A stretch of DNA of 64,000 bases. Source: Polaribacter sp. KT25b (GTDB lineage Bacteria > Bacteroidota > Bacteroidia > Flavobacteriales > Flavobacteriaceae). Below the pieces are notes generated by a model, which searched no databases, was not told the origin of the DNA, and saw only the letters and a program-made list of their open reading frames with translations. Where the stretch lies: NCBI RefSeq assembly GCF_900105145.1, contig NZ_LT629752.1:3601501-3665500 (forward strand), given 5' to 3'. Positions 44,446 through 52,804 of this stretch are shown piece after piece (position 1 is the stretch's first letter; every line of letters starts with the position of its first letter). Position numbers and translations under genes: made by a program.

Positions 44446-45987
44446 TTAAATATCAAACTTTATTCCTTGTGCTAAAGGTAATTCATCAGAATAATTTATG
44501 GTATTAGTTTGTCTACGCATATACACTTTCCAAGCATCAGAACCAGATTCTCTACCTCCACCAGTTTCTTTTTCACCTCCAAAAGCACCACCAATTTCTG
44601 CACCAGAAGTTCCAATATTTACGTTTGCAATTCCACAATCTGAACCAGCAAAAGACAAGAATTTCTCTGCTTCTTTCATTTCATTTGTCATAATTGCAGA
44701 TGATAATCCTTGTGCAACACCATTTTGTTTTTCAATCGCATTTTCTACTTCTCCAGCATATTTCATTACATATAAAATTGGTGCAAAAGTTTCATGCTGT
44801 ACAATTTCAAAATGATTTTCTGCTTCAATAATTGCAGGTTTTACATAACAACCAGATTCATAACCTTCTCCTTCTAAAACGCCACCTTCAACTAAAACTT
44901 TTCCACCTTCAGCTTTTGCTTTTTCAATAGCAGCTAAATATGTATTTACAGAATCATGATCAATTAAAGGACCAATATGATTTTTTTCATCTAAAGGATT
45001 TCCAATAGTTAATTGTTTGTAAGCACCAACAATTGCATCTCTAACTTTATCATACACAGATTCATGAATAATTAATCTCCTTGTAGATGTACAACGTTGT
45101 CCGCAAGTTCCTATAGCTCCAAAAACTGCTCCTGGTACAACTACTTTTAAATCTGCAGTTGGTGTAATAATAATTGCATTATTTCCTCCTAATTCTAGTA
45201 AAGATTTTCCAAAACGTTGTGCAACTGTTGCGCCAACAATTCTTCCCATTCTTGTAGATCCTGTTGCTGAAATTAACGGAATTCTAATATCAGAAGTCAT
45301 CATTTCACCAACTTTATAATCTCCATTTATAATACAAGAAATTCCTTCTGGTAAGTTATTTTCTTTTAAAATTTCTGCAATAATATTTTGACAAGCAATA
45401 GAACATAAAGGTGCTTTTTCTGATGCTTTCCAAACACAAACATCGCCACAAATCCAAGCTAAAGCAGTGTTCCAAGCCCAAACTGCAACAGGAAAATTAA
45501 ATGCAGAAATTATACCGACGACACCAATTGGATGCCATTGTTCTCTCATTACATGTCCTGGTCTTTCAGACGGAATTGTTTGTCCGTTTAATTGACGAGA
45601 TAAACCTACAGCAAAATCACAGATGTCTATCATTTCTTGTACTTCTCCATAACCTTCTTGCAAAGATTTTCCCATTTCATAGGAAACTAATTTTCCTAAA
45701 GGTTCTTTTAAATCTCTTAATTTATTTCCGAATTGACGAACAATTTCTCCTCTTTGTGGAGCTGGCATGTTTCTAAAAGATAAAAAAGCTTTAGTTGCCG
45801 TTTCCATCACTTTTTCGTAATCTTCTTTTGTAGTAGATTTTACTTTTCCAATCAATTTACCATCAACGGGAGAATAGCTTTCAATAATTTCTCCGTTAGA
45901 AAAACTATTTGAACCTGTAGAAGTTCCTTCGTTTAAATCTTTTATTCCTAATTCTTTTAAAGATTCTTTAATTCCAAAGTCTATCAT
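44446..45987 (-). CDS. ALDH7-type aldehyde dehydrogenase (piperideine-6-carboxylate/aminoadipate semialdehyde)
   Basis: From the ATG at 45987 the product is 513 residues, matching the ALDH7 family. An in-frame start further upstream would add 73 residues rich in basic and hydrophobic side chains that do not fit. The catalytic glutamate is in LLELGGNNAIII, the cysteine in GTCGQRCTSTRR, and the family-specific GGEKETGGGRESGSDAWKVY lies near the C-terminus. It oxidises 2-aminoadipate semialdehyde in lysine degradation, by homology. It is divergent from the isoaspartyl peptidase gene, with a perfect inverted repeat between them. Confidence 0.9.
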   Translation of the reverse strand: MIDFGIKESLKELGIKDLNEGTSTGSNSFSNGEIIESYSPVDGKLIGKVKSTTKEDYEKVMETATKAFLSFRNMPAPQRGEIVRQFGNKLRDLKEPLGKLVSYEMGKSLQEGYGEVQEMIDICDFAVGLSRQLNGQTIPSERPGHVMREQWHPIGVVGIISAFNFPVAVWAWNTALAWICGDVCVWKASEKAPLCSIACQNIIAEILKENNLPEGISCIINGDYKVGEMMTSDIRIPLISATGSTRMGRIVGATVAQRFGKSLLELGGNNAIIITPTADLKVVVPGAVFGAIGTCGQRCTSTRRLIIHESVYDKVRDAIVGAYKQLTIGNPLDEKNHIGPLIDHDSVNTYLAAIEKAKAEGGKVLVEGGVLEGEGYESGCYVKPAIIEAENHFEIVQHETFAPILYVMKYAGEVENAIEKQNGVAQGLSSAIMTNEMKEAEKFLSFAGSDCGIANVNIGTSGAEIGGAFGGEKETGGGRESGSDAWKVYMRRQTNTINYSDELPLAQGIKFDI

Positions 45988-46047
45988 TTTGTTGTTCCGT
46001 TTTTGTTGTTTAAATTCGAAGAACGAATTTACAATTTTTTTATCAAT

Positions 46048-46077
46048 TTGTAAATTAAACAAAAACATTGTATTTTG
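46048..46077 (+). promoter_or_regulatory. Candidate promoter of the isoaspartyl peptidase gene
   Basis: TTG at 46048-46050 and a one-base-short -7 box TATTTTG at 46071-46077 are separated by 20 bp. The ATG is at 46100. The fit to the consensus is partial. Confidence 0.4.
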
Positions 46078-46082
46078 TTTAA
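46055..46082. promoter_or_regulatory. Perfect 10-bp inverted repeat between divergent genes
   Basis: TTAAACAAAA (46055-46064) and TTTTGTTTAA (46073-46082) flank an 8-bp spacer and overlap the putative promoter. The repeat is AT-rich, so chance is more likely than for the TetR palindrome, but its spacing is that of a dimer-binding site. Confidence 0.4.
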
Positions 46083-46099
46083 AATTAAACACTTTAATT

Positions 46100-47158
46100 A
46101 TGAAAAAAATTATAACTCTTCTTTCCCTTTTAATTGTTTTCTTAGGATGTAAAAATGAAACTAAAAACTCATCCGAAGAAACACAAACTAATATTAAAAA
46201 AAACAAATTTGCAATTATAATTCATGGTGGAGCAGGCACAATTTTAAAGAAAAATATGTCTGATGAAAAAGAAGCAGCCTATAAATCTAAACTAGAAGAT
46301 GCAATTAAGATTGGTTATACTATTTTAAAAAATGGTGGAACAAGCCAAGAAGCTGTGATGAAAACGATTCAAGTTATGGAAGAATCACCTTTGTTTAACG
46401 CTGGAAAAGGAGCTGTTTTTACACATGAAGAAAAAAATGAATTAGATGCTTCTTTTATGGATGGAAAAACATTAAATGCTGGTGCTGTTGCAGGAGTTAC
46501 AAACGTAAAAAGCCCAATAGAATTAGCTATAAAAATAATGACAGATTCTGATCATGTAATGCTTTCTGGATCAGGAGCTAGTGAATTTGCCAAAGAAAAA
46601 GGACTAGAAATTGTTGATCCAAGTTATTTTTATACAGAAAAACGTTTTAAATCGCTTCAAAGAATTAAAGACAAAGAAAAAACTGCGCTTGATCATGATG
46701 ATAAAAAAGCAGTTTTTTATGATGCCGACATTAAAAATAGCAAATTTGGAACAGTAGGTTGTGTAGCTTTAGATAAAAATGGAAATATTGCTGCAGGAAC
46801 TTCCACAGGAGGAATGACTAACAAACGTTGGGGGAGAATTGGCGATGCACCAATTATTGGTTCTGGTACGTATGCAAATAATAAAACCTGTGGAGTTTCA
46901 TCAACTGGTTGGGGAGAATATTTTATACGAAGTCAAGTTGCGTATGATATTTCTGCACAAATGGAATATCAGCAAAAAACGTTGAAAGAAGCAACAAAAG
47001 ATGTTATTCAAAATAAACTTACTAAACTTGGTGGAACTGGTGGAGTTGTTGCTTTAGACAAAAATGGGAATATGTCTTTTGAGTTTAATACTGCAGGAAT
47101 GTACAGAGCATCGATGGATGACAAAGGGAATTTAATACTGAAAATTTACAAAGAATAA
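46100..47158 (+). CDS. Isoaspartyl peptidase/L-asparaginase-type Ntn hydrolase, lipoprotein
   Basis: From the ATG at 46100 the product is 352 residues with a lipoprotein signal (LLIVFLGC, C17). The frame is open further upstream, but this start gives the signal peptide. The N-terminal IIIHGGAGTILKKNMSDE and the autoprocessing site FGTVGCVALD, with Thr as the new N-terminal nucleophile, are characteristic of the type 2 asparaginase family. SGTYANNKTCGVSSTGWGE follows. It would cleave isoaspartyl dipeptides or asparagine in the periplasm. It converges on a small unknown gene with a 13-bp overlap. Confidence 0.92.
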   Translation: MKKIITLLSLLIVFLGCKNETKNSSEETQTNIKKNKFAIIIHGGAGTILKKNMSDEKEAAYKSKLEDAIKIGYTILKNGGTSQEAVMKTIQVMEESPLFNAGKGAVFTHEEKNELDASFMDGKTLNAGAVAGVTNVKSPIELAIKIMTDSDHVMLSGSGASEFAKEKGLEIVDPSYFYTEKRFKSLQRIKDKEKTALDHDDKKAVFYDADIKNSKFGTVGCVALDKNGNIAAGTSTGGMTNKRWGRIGDAPIIGSGTYANNKTCGVSSTGWGEYFIRSQVAYDISAQMEYQQKTLKEATKDVIQNKLTKLGGTGGVVALDKNGNMSFEFNTAGMYRASMDDKGNLILKIYKE

Positions 47159-47490
47159 TCTAACCATTCTTCTGGTAAAGACTCTAAATTGAGTTCTATA
47201 CTTTCTGATTTTAATTTCTTTTTTAAACCTAATTTAGTAATCTTAGGAATTGATAAATTGATGTTATTTCTTTTATTTATCAATTCTAATACTTCTTCTA
47301 TTGATCTTTTACCACACAAAACCAAGCTATTCATCATAGCATTAGATTCCTTTTCTAAATCAAAAAAATCTACAAAAAATTTGGGTTTATCATCTTGATA
47401 AATAACCCATTGCGTATCCTTCTTTTTTATGAGTTCTACAACCTGTTTGGTTCCGCTAAAAGTTCTGTATGTAGAAAGTTTAAATTTCAT
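47146..47490 (-). CDS. Small hypothetical protein
   Basis: From the ATG at 47490 the product is 114 residues, basic, with no signal peptide or membrane helix. It reads MKFKLSTYRTFSGTKQVVE and contains alternating strands and helices, including WVIYQDDKPKFFVDFFDLEK. The frame is open 16 codons further upstream. I do not recognise a family. It overlaps the convergent peptidase gene by 13 bp. Its reality is supported by coding-like composition and lack of an alternative in the region. Confidence 0.5.
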   Translation of the reverse strand: MKFKLSTYRTFSGTKQVVELIKKKDTQWVIYQDDKPKFFVDFFDLEKESNAMMNSLVLCGKRSIEEVLELINKRNNINLSIPKITKLGLKKKLKSESIELNLESLPEEWLDYSL

Positions 47491-47678
47491 ATTTTGTATT
47501 TTACATAAATTATGACACATTTTTTTATTAAATGTCACAATTTACTTGTATATACTGCCTTTATATTGAAATATTAACAGCCTACAAAAATAATCAATTT
47601 ATTCTAATTACATTTTTTATTTCGATTAAATGACAATAAAACTCTTTAAACGTAATTAAAAAAAAGGCCCTTATTATA

Positions 47679-49019
47679 CTAAAATTTATATTTAATTCCT
47701 GAATAAATTCCTAAGTTAAAAGGAGCAAAACCATTAGAATTTTCACTAAACGTATGTAGTTGAGCTTTTAACATCGGGTTTAAATTTAAAGACCATTTTT
47801 TATTTAATGAATAATTAAAGTCAAATCCTAAATTTCCACTAAAATTAATGGTATTTAAATTGTTTGCTTTTCCTGATTTAGATAGAAATTGGCTCTCTAA
47901 ATTAATTTCATTTTTATTTAAAAACAAAGAACTAAATCCTGCTACTATTTCTGTATTAAACTTTTTACTGCTTAAAAAATTATATTTTACTTCAATTGGA
48001 ATTTCTATATAACCATATTGTTGATTTAACTCTCCACTTAAACTAGTTCTAGATATTACTGAACTACTAGCAAAATCTGAGCTTTGAGTACTAATTTCAT
48101 TAAAAGAAAAAGAATCTCCACTATTAAATGCAACCGACGACGAACTTGTAGAAATTGTGACAACAGCAGTTACTTGACGATTTGAAAAACTCATTTCTTG
48201 TAAATGTATTCCAGATTGAATACTCCATTTTTTATTTATTTTATATCCGATTTGCAAACCGTAAGAATACGAACTTTGCCCTTTTGTGGAGTTTGATAAA
48301 CTTTTATCTATTGGCGATGTATTAGAAAACGAATTAGAATTTAATACTGCAAAAACAGGTGCAATAGACCATTTTTCTTTTGATGATTTAGGTGAAAAAA
48401 GACTATCTTTTTTTTCTACAAACTTGTTTAAATCAACTTTATTTGTAATTGATTCTTTTTCAACTTTAGTAAGTTCTTTCTTTTTATCAGAAAAAAACGT
48501 TGTGTTATCAATTATAATAATCTCTTTCTTATGTATTGAATCTATATTTTCTTTGTTAGAATTATCAGCAAAAAAAGTCTTTTCTTTCTCGTTTTTTTTG
48601 CTAACTAACTTCTTAATAATATCTGTATTTTTAGGGTTTATTTTTTGTTGATTACTAGGTCTTCTATTTATTTGTTTATCAGAAATAAGAATTTTTTCCT
48701 CACTCTTTTCATCCTGAATTATAGTATCTATTTTGGTCTTATAAATAGTTTTCAATTTTATTTCTTTCTTAGGGCTTTCTGTAATTATAATGTCTGAATC
48801 TGTTTTATTAAAAACATCTTTATCATCAGAAAAAGGAAACAACAAAATTCCTAAAAGTAACATTGCTGCAATTCCGCTTGCAAACCACCAAACAGGAACT
48901 ACTCTCCTCTTCTTCTTTTTAAGTTTAGATTCAATATTGTTCCAAACTCTTTTATTTGGAGTTGCCTCCAAATTTTTAAGCTGTTCTTGAAACAATTTAT
49001 CTAAATTATTATGATCCAT
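47679..49019 (-). CDS. Outer membrane beta-barrel protein with N-terminal membrane anchor
   Basis: The 446-residue protein has a cytosolic start of about 40 residues (MDHNNLDKLFQEQLKNLEAT), one membrane helix (about 42-62), a long Lys/Ser/Asp-rich linker (about 65-215), and a C-terminal PorT-like beta-barrel with SYGLQIGYKINKKWSIQSG. The anchor-before-barrel order resembles anti-sigma factors fused to outer-membrane sensors. It lies 3 bp after the ECF sigma gene, so it may restrain that sigma factor. The direct evidence is position and topology only. Confidence 0.75.
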   Translation of the reverse strand: MDHNNLDKLFQEQLKNLEATPNKRVWNNIESKLKKKKRRVVPVWWFASGIAAMLLLGILLFPFSDDKDVFNKTDSDIIITESPKKEIKLKTIYKTKIDTIIQDEKSEEKILISDKQINRRPSNQQKINPKNTDIIKKLVSKKNEKEKTFFADNSNKENIDSIHKKEIIIIDNTTFFSDKKKELTKVEKESITNKVDLNKFVEKKDSLFSPKSSKEKWSIAPVFAVLNSNSFSNTSPIDKSLSNSTKGQSSYSYGLQIGYKINKKWSIQSGIHLQEMSFSNRQVTAVVTISTSSSSVAFNSGDSFSFNEISTQSSDFASSSVISRTSLSGELNQQYGYIEIPIEVKYNFLSSKKFNTEIVAGFSSLFLNKNEINLESQFLSKSGKANNLNTINFSGNLGFDFNYSLNKKWSLNLNPMLKAQLHTFSENSNGFAPFNLGIYSGIKYKF

Positions 49020-49022
49020 TAA

Positions 49023-49565
49023 TTAATTTTTTTGTGCTTTTTTCTGATGATTTTCTAACTGTTCTTTTAAAATTTTTCTAGCTCTAGACAAGTTAGATTT
49101 GGATGTTCCTACAGAGATATTTAGCATTTCTGCAATTTCTTTATGCGTATAATTATCTAAAACATATAGATTAAAAATCAATCTATATCTATCTGGTAAT
49201 TGCTGAATATAATTTAACAAAACATCCACACTAAAAATGGTAGTATCTATATCGAATTCTTCCATCTCATCCTCATCAGAAATTTCTTTTACAATTTGTA
49301 AAGGAGCTTTTTCTCTATATTTTTGTAAAGCTGTATGTATCGTAATTCGTTTTAGCCAACCTTCAAAAGAACCTTTATTTTTATATTGTTCAATTTTATT
49401 GAAAATAGTGATAAAACTATCTTGTAAATTATCTTCTGCATCTTGATAATTACGAGAATATTTTAAACAAACAGCAAACAGTTTATCAGAAAAAAGCTGA
49501 TAAACCTGTGCTTGTGCTGCAATTTTTTGTTTGCAACATTCCTTTATGAGTTCTTCTAGTTTGAT
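49023..49565 (-). CDS. ECF-type sigma factor with non-canonical ATC (or ATT) start
   Basis: The 180-residue protein shows region 2 in LKYSRNYQDAEDNLQDSFIT and GSFEGWLKRITIHTALQKYR, and region 4 with the helix-turn-helix HKEIAEMLNISVGTSKSNLSR. In-frame ATG, GTG and TTG are absent upstream of a methionine at 49265, which would remove region 2 entirely. The frame is open back to a TAA at 49575-49577. The only sensible starts are ATC at 49565, which aligns with the family's MKLEELI-like beginning, or ATT at 49574, which overlaps the TAG stop of the upstream lipoprotein gene. The anti-sigma candidate follows after 3 bp. Confidence 0.85.
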   Translation of the reverse strand: MKLEELIKECCKQKIAAQAQVYQLFSDKLFAVCLKYSRNYQDAEDNLQDSFITIFNKIEQYKNKGSFEGWLKRITIHTALQKYREKAPLQIVKEISDEDEMEEFDIDTTIFSVDVLLNYIQQLPDRYRLIFNLYVLDNYTHKEIAEMLNISVGTSKSNLSRARKILKEQLENHQKKAQKN

Positions 49566-49569
49566 GGTT

Positions 49570-49977
49570 CTAATTTACAGGAACTACAACTTCCTCAAAA
49601 ATATTTTCGCCATTACTATCTTTTCCTTTATAAAACTTAAAAACATAGTCTTCTAGCTGTGATGCTTTTACCGGAATCTTCTTTTCTTCTTGTATAATAG
49701 CTTCTGTACAAGGAGAATCTAATTCTACAAAGGCAGAAATAGCAACAATTCTTGTAGTGTCTTGAGGTTCATAATAAATTTGATTAAAATGATAACATCC
49801 ATTTGGCAAAGAATATTTTACTGCAATTGTATCTATTTGACCATACGTAAAACTTGCTGGCGTTATTGCTTCATCAATTGGTAAATACTCAAAAGTGTAA
49901 TTTAGTTCATCATTATCTGTGTTTAAACAAGCGGAAAAAACAAGTAATCCGAATAAAAGTAGTGTAAATTTTTTCAT
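49570..49977 (-). CDS. Hypothetical lipoprotein
   Basis: The 135-residue protein has a lipoprotein signal (GLLVFSAC, C17) and a small beta-rich mature domain with YSLPNGCYHFNQIYYEPQDT and two cysteines (residues about 70 and 99) that may pair. Homologues occur in Flavobacteriaceae but have no known function. It lies between another lipoprotein gene and the sigma factor gene, and its stop codon overlaps one possible sigma start. Confidence 0.68.
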   Translation of the reverse strand: MKKFTLLLFGLLVFSACLNTDNDELNYTFEYLPIDEAITPASFTYGQIDTIAVKYSLPNGCYHFNQIYYEPQDTTRIVAISAFVELDSPCTEAIIQEEKKIPVKASQLEDYVFKFYKGKDSNGENIFEEVVVPVN

Positions 49978-49996
49978 TTTTTTTAATGTATTTTAG

Positions 49997-50710
49997 TTAA
50001 TAAATAAGTTTTGGAAATCCGTTTTGGCATTCTACTGAAGTTGGAGGATTTGTAATTGAACAATCTGAAATTACACCCCATTTAATGTTAAAATCTTTTT
50101 CTGTTTGCGTATATGTTTCTATTTTCTGTAGAAAAGCAGTAGTATCTATTTTCGATGAATAAGCGATATAACCTTTAGGACCTCCACAAGCTTTTGATCC
50201 GTAAGCAACAAAATTCCAATCAGCAGCATCTGAGCAAGAAATACTATAAGACAAATTTTGAATTTCATTAAATAAATCCATTAAACTTCTATGCTCTAAT
50301 TCTTTTTCTGAAAGTTCTCTTTTTACGACTAATTTTTCTTCTGATACTTCTAAAATTCGCCATTGAAAATCTCCTATAAAAGAAGTTGTGCTAATTTTAA
50401 CGAGACTATCTTCTACAAATTCCCAAGTTCCTGTATAATCAGTAAATGTTAAAGGAGGAGTTCCACACCAACCCGAAGAACGTTCTATAAAAACACCTTT
50501 TTCTACAAATGATATTCCATAAGAATCATTTGGTAAAGAATTTACTCGTGTAAAAGTTATTTGTTCATCTTCATAACTAGTCTCTGCCCAATAGCCAAAT
50601 AATAAACTATCGTTAGGATCTATAATTAATTCATTGCTTTGATTGTTAATTTCGCAAGAAAAAAGAAAAACCGTAAGAAATAATGATAAAAAGGCTGTTT
50701 TAGTTTTCAT
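49997..50710 (-). CDS. Hypothetical lipoprotein
   Basis: From the ATG at 50710 the product is 237 residues with a lipoprotein signal (VFLFSC, C19). The frame is open 33 codons further upstream, but that extension has no signal peptide. The mature protein has a lipocalin-like beginning, LLFGYWAETSYEDEQITFTR, and a second part with four cysteines. No family is certain. It is the first gene of a minus-strand run leading through the next lipoprotein into the sigma factor and barrel genes. Confidence 0.68.
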   Translation of the reverse strand: MKTKTAFLSLFLTVFLFSCEINNQSNELIIDPNDSLLFGYWAETSYEDEQITFTRVNSLPNDSYGISFVEKGVFIERSSGWCGTPPLTFTDYTGTWEFVEDSLVKISTTSFIGDFQWRILEVSEEKLVVKRELSEKELEHRSLMDLFNEIQNLSYSISCSDAADWNFVAYGSKACGGPKGYIAYSSKIDTTAFLQKIETYTQTEKDFNIKWGVISDCSITNPPTSVECQNGFPKLIY

Positions 50711-50744
50711 AATATTGAGTTCTTTTTTACAAGATGCAAAAACT

Positions 50745-50777
50745 TTGAGATGGTTGCGTCTAATAATCTTATTTTTG
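50745..50777 (+). promoter_or_regulatory. Promoter of the LuxE-like gene
   Basis: TTG (50745-50747) and TATTTTTG (50770-50777) are separated by 22 bp and match the consensus. The predicted start near 50782 leaves about 5 nt before the ATG at 50787, so the transcript would be almost leaderless. Confidence 0.6.
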
Positions 50778-50786
50778 CAATAATAT

Positions 50787-51761
50787 ATGCAAGAAACTAT
50801 TTTTAACATAAAGTCTAATGAGCAGTTTGCAAAAGCTGCACTTGAAGTTTTTAAACATCAATTTAAAAACAATAAAGTATATCGTTCTTTTTGCGATTTA
50901 CTATACATTCATCCTTCGGATGTTACTAAGATTGATGAAATTCCGTTTTTACCAATTCAGTTTTTTAAGTTGAGAGAAATACTTTCATCCACAGAAAAAG
51001 TTGAAGAAATTTTTACAAGTTCTGGTACAACAGGAAGTGTTACTAGCAAACATTTTGTAACCGATATCAACCTTTATAAACAAAGTTATTTATCCGGATT
51101 TTCTCATTTTTATGGAAACATAGAAGACTTTGTGGTACTCGCTTTATTGCCAAATTATTTAGAAAGAAATGGCTCTTCTTTGGTTTTTATGGTGGATGAT
51201 TTAATTGCAAAATCTAAAAACTCTGAAAGTGGATTTTACCTCAACAATTTAGATGAATTAGCACAAAAACTCATCAATCTTGATAAAAATGGACAAAAAG
51301 TATTGTTGATTGGCGTTTCTTTTGCGTTGTTAGATTTGATTGAAAAACATCAATTTAAACTTAAAAACACCATCATTATGGAAACTGGTGGTATGAAAGG
51401 CAGAAGAAAAGAATTGATAAGAAACGAATTACATCAGCTATTACAAGACGGTTTTGGGGTTGATGAAATTCACTCAGAATACGGAATGACAGAACTGTTA
51501 AGTCAAGCTTATTCTAAAGGAAACGGAATTTTTGAAACACCACCTTGGATGAAAATTTTAACCAGAGATACAGAAGATGCTTTGACAATTTTGCCTAAAG
51601 AAAAAACAGGCGGCATAAATATAATTGATTTGGCAAACTATAATTCTTGTTCATTTATTGCTACGCAAGATTTAGGAAAAGTACATAAAAATGACACCTT
51701 TGAAATTATTGGTCGTTTTGATGATTCTGATATTAGAGGTTGTAATTTAATGGTGTTATAG
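50787..51761 (+). CDS. LuxE-like acyl-protein synthetase
   Basis: The 324-residue protein matches the LuxE/acyl-protein synthetase family of adenylating enzymes, with the phosphate-binding loop FTSSGTTGSVTSKH (about residues 73-86), IMETGGMKGRRKE and the SEYGMTELLSQAYS motif. LuxE activates fatty acids as AMP esters. There are no luxCDAB genes nearby, so the role is probably unrelated to light, perhaps activation for a surface glycan or lipid. The mscL gene follows after 14 bp. Confidence 0.88.
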   Translation: MQETIFNIKSNEQFAKAALEVFKHQFKNNKVYRSFCDLLYIHPSDVTKIDEIPFLPIQFFKLREILSSTEKVEEIFTSSGTTGSVTSKHFVTDINLYKQSYLSGFSHFYGNIEDFVVLALLPNYLERNGSSLVFMVDDLIAKSKNSESGFYLNNLDELAQKLINLDKNGQKVLLIGVSFALLDLIEKHQFKLKNTIIMETGGMKGRRKELIRNELHQLLQDGFGVDEIHSEYGMTELLSQAYSKGNGIFETPPWMKILTRDTEDALTILPKEKTGGINIIDLANYNSCSFIATQDLGKVHKNDTFEIIGRFDDSDIRGCNLMVL

Positions 51762-51775
51762 AAACTAAAATAATT

Positions 51776-52234
51776 ATGAGATTAAAATTAATACAAGATT
51801 TTAAAGAGTTTGCTGTTAAAGGAAACATGATTGATATTGCGATTGGTGTAATTATTGGCGCAGCTTTTAATAAAGTAGTAAATGTTTTAGTAAAAGAAAT
51901 TTTAATGCCACCATTATCTTTTATGACCAATGGTTCAAATTGGGAGAGCAAGAAAATTATTTTAAGAGAAGCAGTTATTGTTGACAACAAAATTACTCTA
52001 GAACAAATAGCTATTGGTTACGGTAAATTTTTAGAAACAGGAGTAGATTTTTTAATAATTACTTTTTCTGTTTTTGTGGTTGTAAAAGTGATGAATTCAA
52101 TGAAGAAAAAAGCTGAAGATCCTAAAAATGAAAAAGTAGTTACACCTAAAAACATTGAATTAATGAATAAAACCAATGAACTTCTAGAGAAACAAAACGA
52201 GTATTTAAAGAAACTTATTTCCAAGGATATTTAA
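51776..52234 (+). CDS. mscL: Large-conductance mechanosensitive channel
   Basis: The 152-residue protein begins with a short amphipathic helix and the pore-lining first membrane helix GNMIDIAIGVIIGAAFNKVV (about residues 18-37), followed by MPPLSFMTNGSNW and a second helix, then a cytosolic helix bundle. This is the MscL pentamer subunit, which releases solutes at low osmolarity. It is slightly longer than E. coli MscL (136) owing to its loop and C-terminus. It shares the direction of the LuxE-like gene and lies 14 bp after it. Confidence 0.95.
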   Translation: MRLKLIQDFKEFAVKGNMIDIAIGVIIGAAFNKVVNVLVKEILMPPLSFMTNGSNWESKKIILREAVIVDNKITLEQIAIGYGKFLETGVDFLIITFSVFVVVKVMNSMKKKAEDPKNEKVVTPKNIELMNKTNELLEKQNEYLKKLISKDI

Positions 52235-52274
52235 ACTAATGTAATTTTTTGTGTGTGTTTTCGACTGAAAACAG

Positions 52275-52715
52275 ATGAAACAATATACTACCTTATTATT
52301 ACTACTAATTTCAATCACTTTTTCTGCCCAAAATTACAATACTAAAAATGGTTTTGTTGCAGAAGGTTATGATGTAGTTTCTTATTTTAATAACAAAGCA
52401 GAAAAAGGGAATAAAGAGTTTACCACAGAATTTGATGGTGTAAAATTCAAGTTTTCATCAAAAGAGAATTTAGCGAAATTTAAAGAAAATCCGAAGAAAT
52501 ACGCCCCTCAATATGGTGGTTATTGTGCGTATGCAATAGGATTAAAAGGTGAAAAGGTAACTATAAATCCGAAGACTTATGAAATTAGAGATGGTAAATT
52601 ATATCTTTTCTACAATTCTTGGGGAACAAATACCTTAGAACTTTGGCAAAAAGAAGGCCCTGAAAAGTTGCAAAAACAAGCAGATAAAAACTGGAAAAAA
52701 ATAATAGCTAATTAA
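52275..52715 (+). CDS. Secreted YHS-domain protein
   Basis: The 146-residue protein has a signal peptide (cleavage near ITFSAQ, about residue 18) and a YHS domain: GYDVVSYFNNKAEKGNKEF, then FKENPKKYAPQYGGYCAYAI. YHS domains often bind metal, and here a single cysteine lies in GGYCAYA. No partner gene is adjacent. It ends 38 bp before a bidirectional terminator. Confidence 0.88.
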   Translation: MKQYTTLLLLLISITFSAQNYNTKNGFVAEGYDVVSYFNNKAEKGNKEFTTEFDGVKFKFSSKENLAKFKENPKKYAPQYGGYCAYAIGLKGEKVTINPKTYEIRDGKLYLFYNSWGTNTLELWQKEGPEKLQKQADKNWKKIIAN

Positions 52716-52753
52716 TATTCTCACTGTTATGAGCGTATAATTCATAACAAAAA

Positions 52754-52783
52754 AAAGAGCTGAATTAGTTAATTCAGCTCTTT
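52754..52783. terminator. Bidirectional terminator
   Basis: A perfect 14-bp stem, AAAGAGCTGAATTA and its complement, encloses two bases, with A and T tracts on the two sides. It lies between the convergent YHS-domain and tyrS genes. Confidence 0.8.
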
Positions 52784-52804
52784 CTTAATTTTATAAAGTT
52801 ATTG

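Noticed and set aside
45988..46206. N-terminal extension of the aldehyde dehydrogenase frame to 46206
   Set aside because: The extra residues do not fit ALDH7 and the region is needed for the divergent promoter of the peptidase gene.
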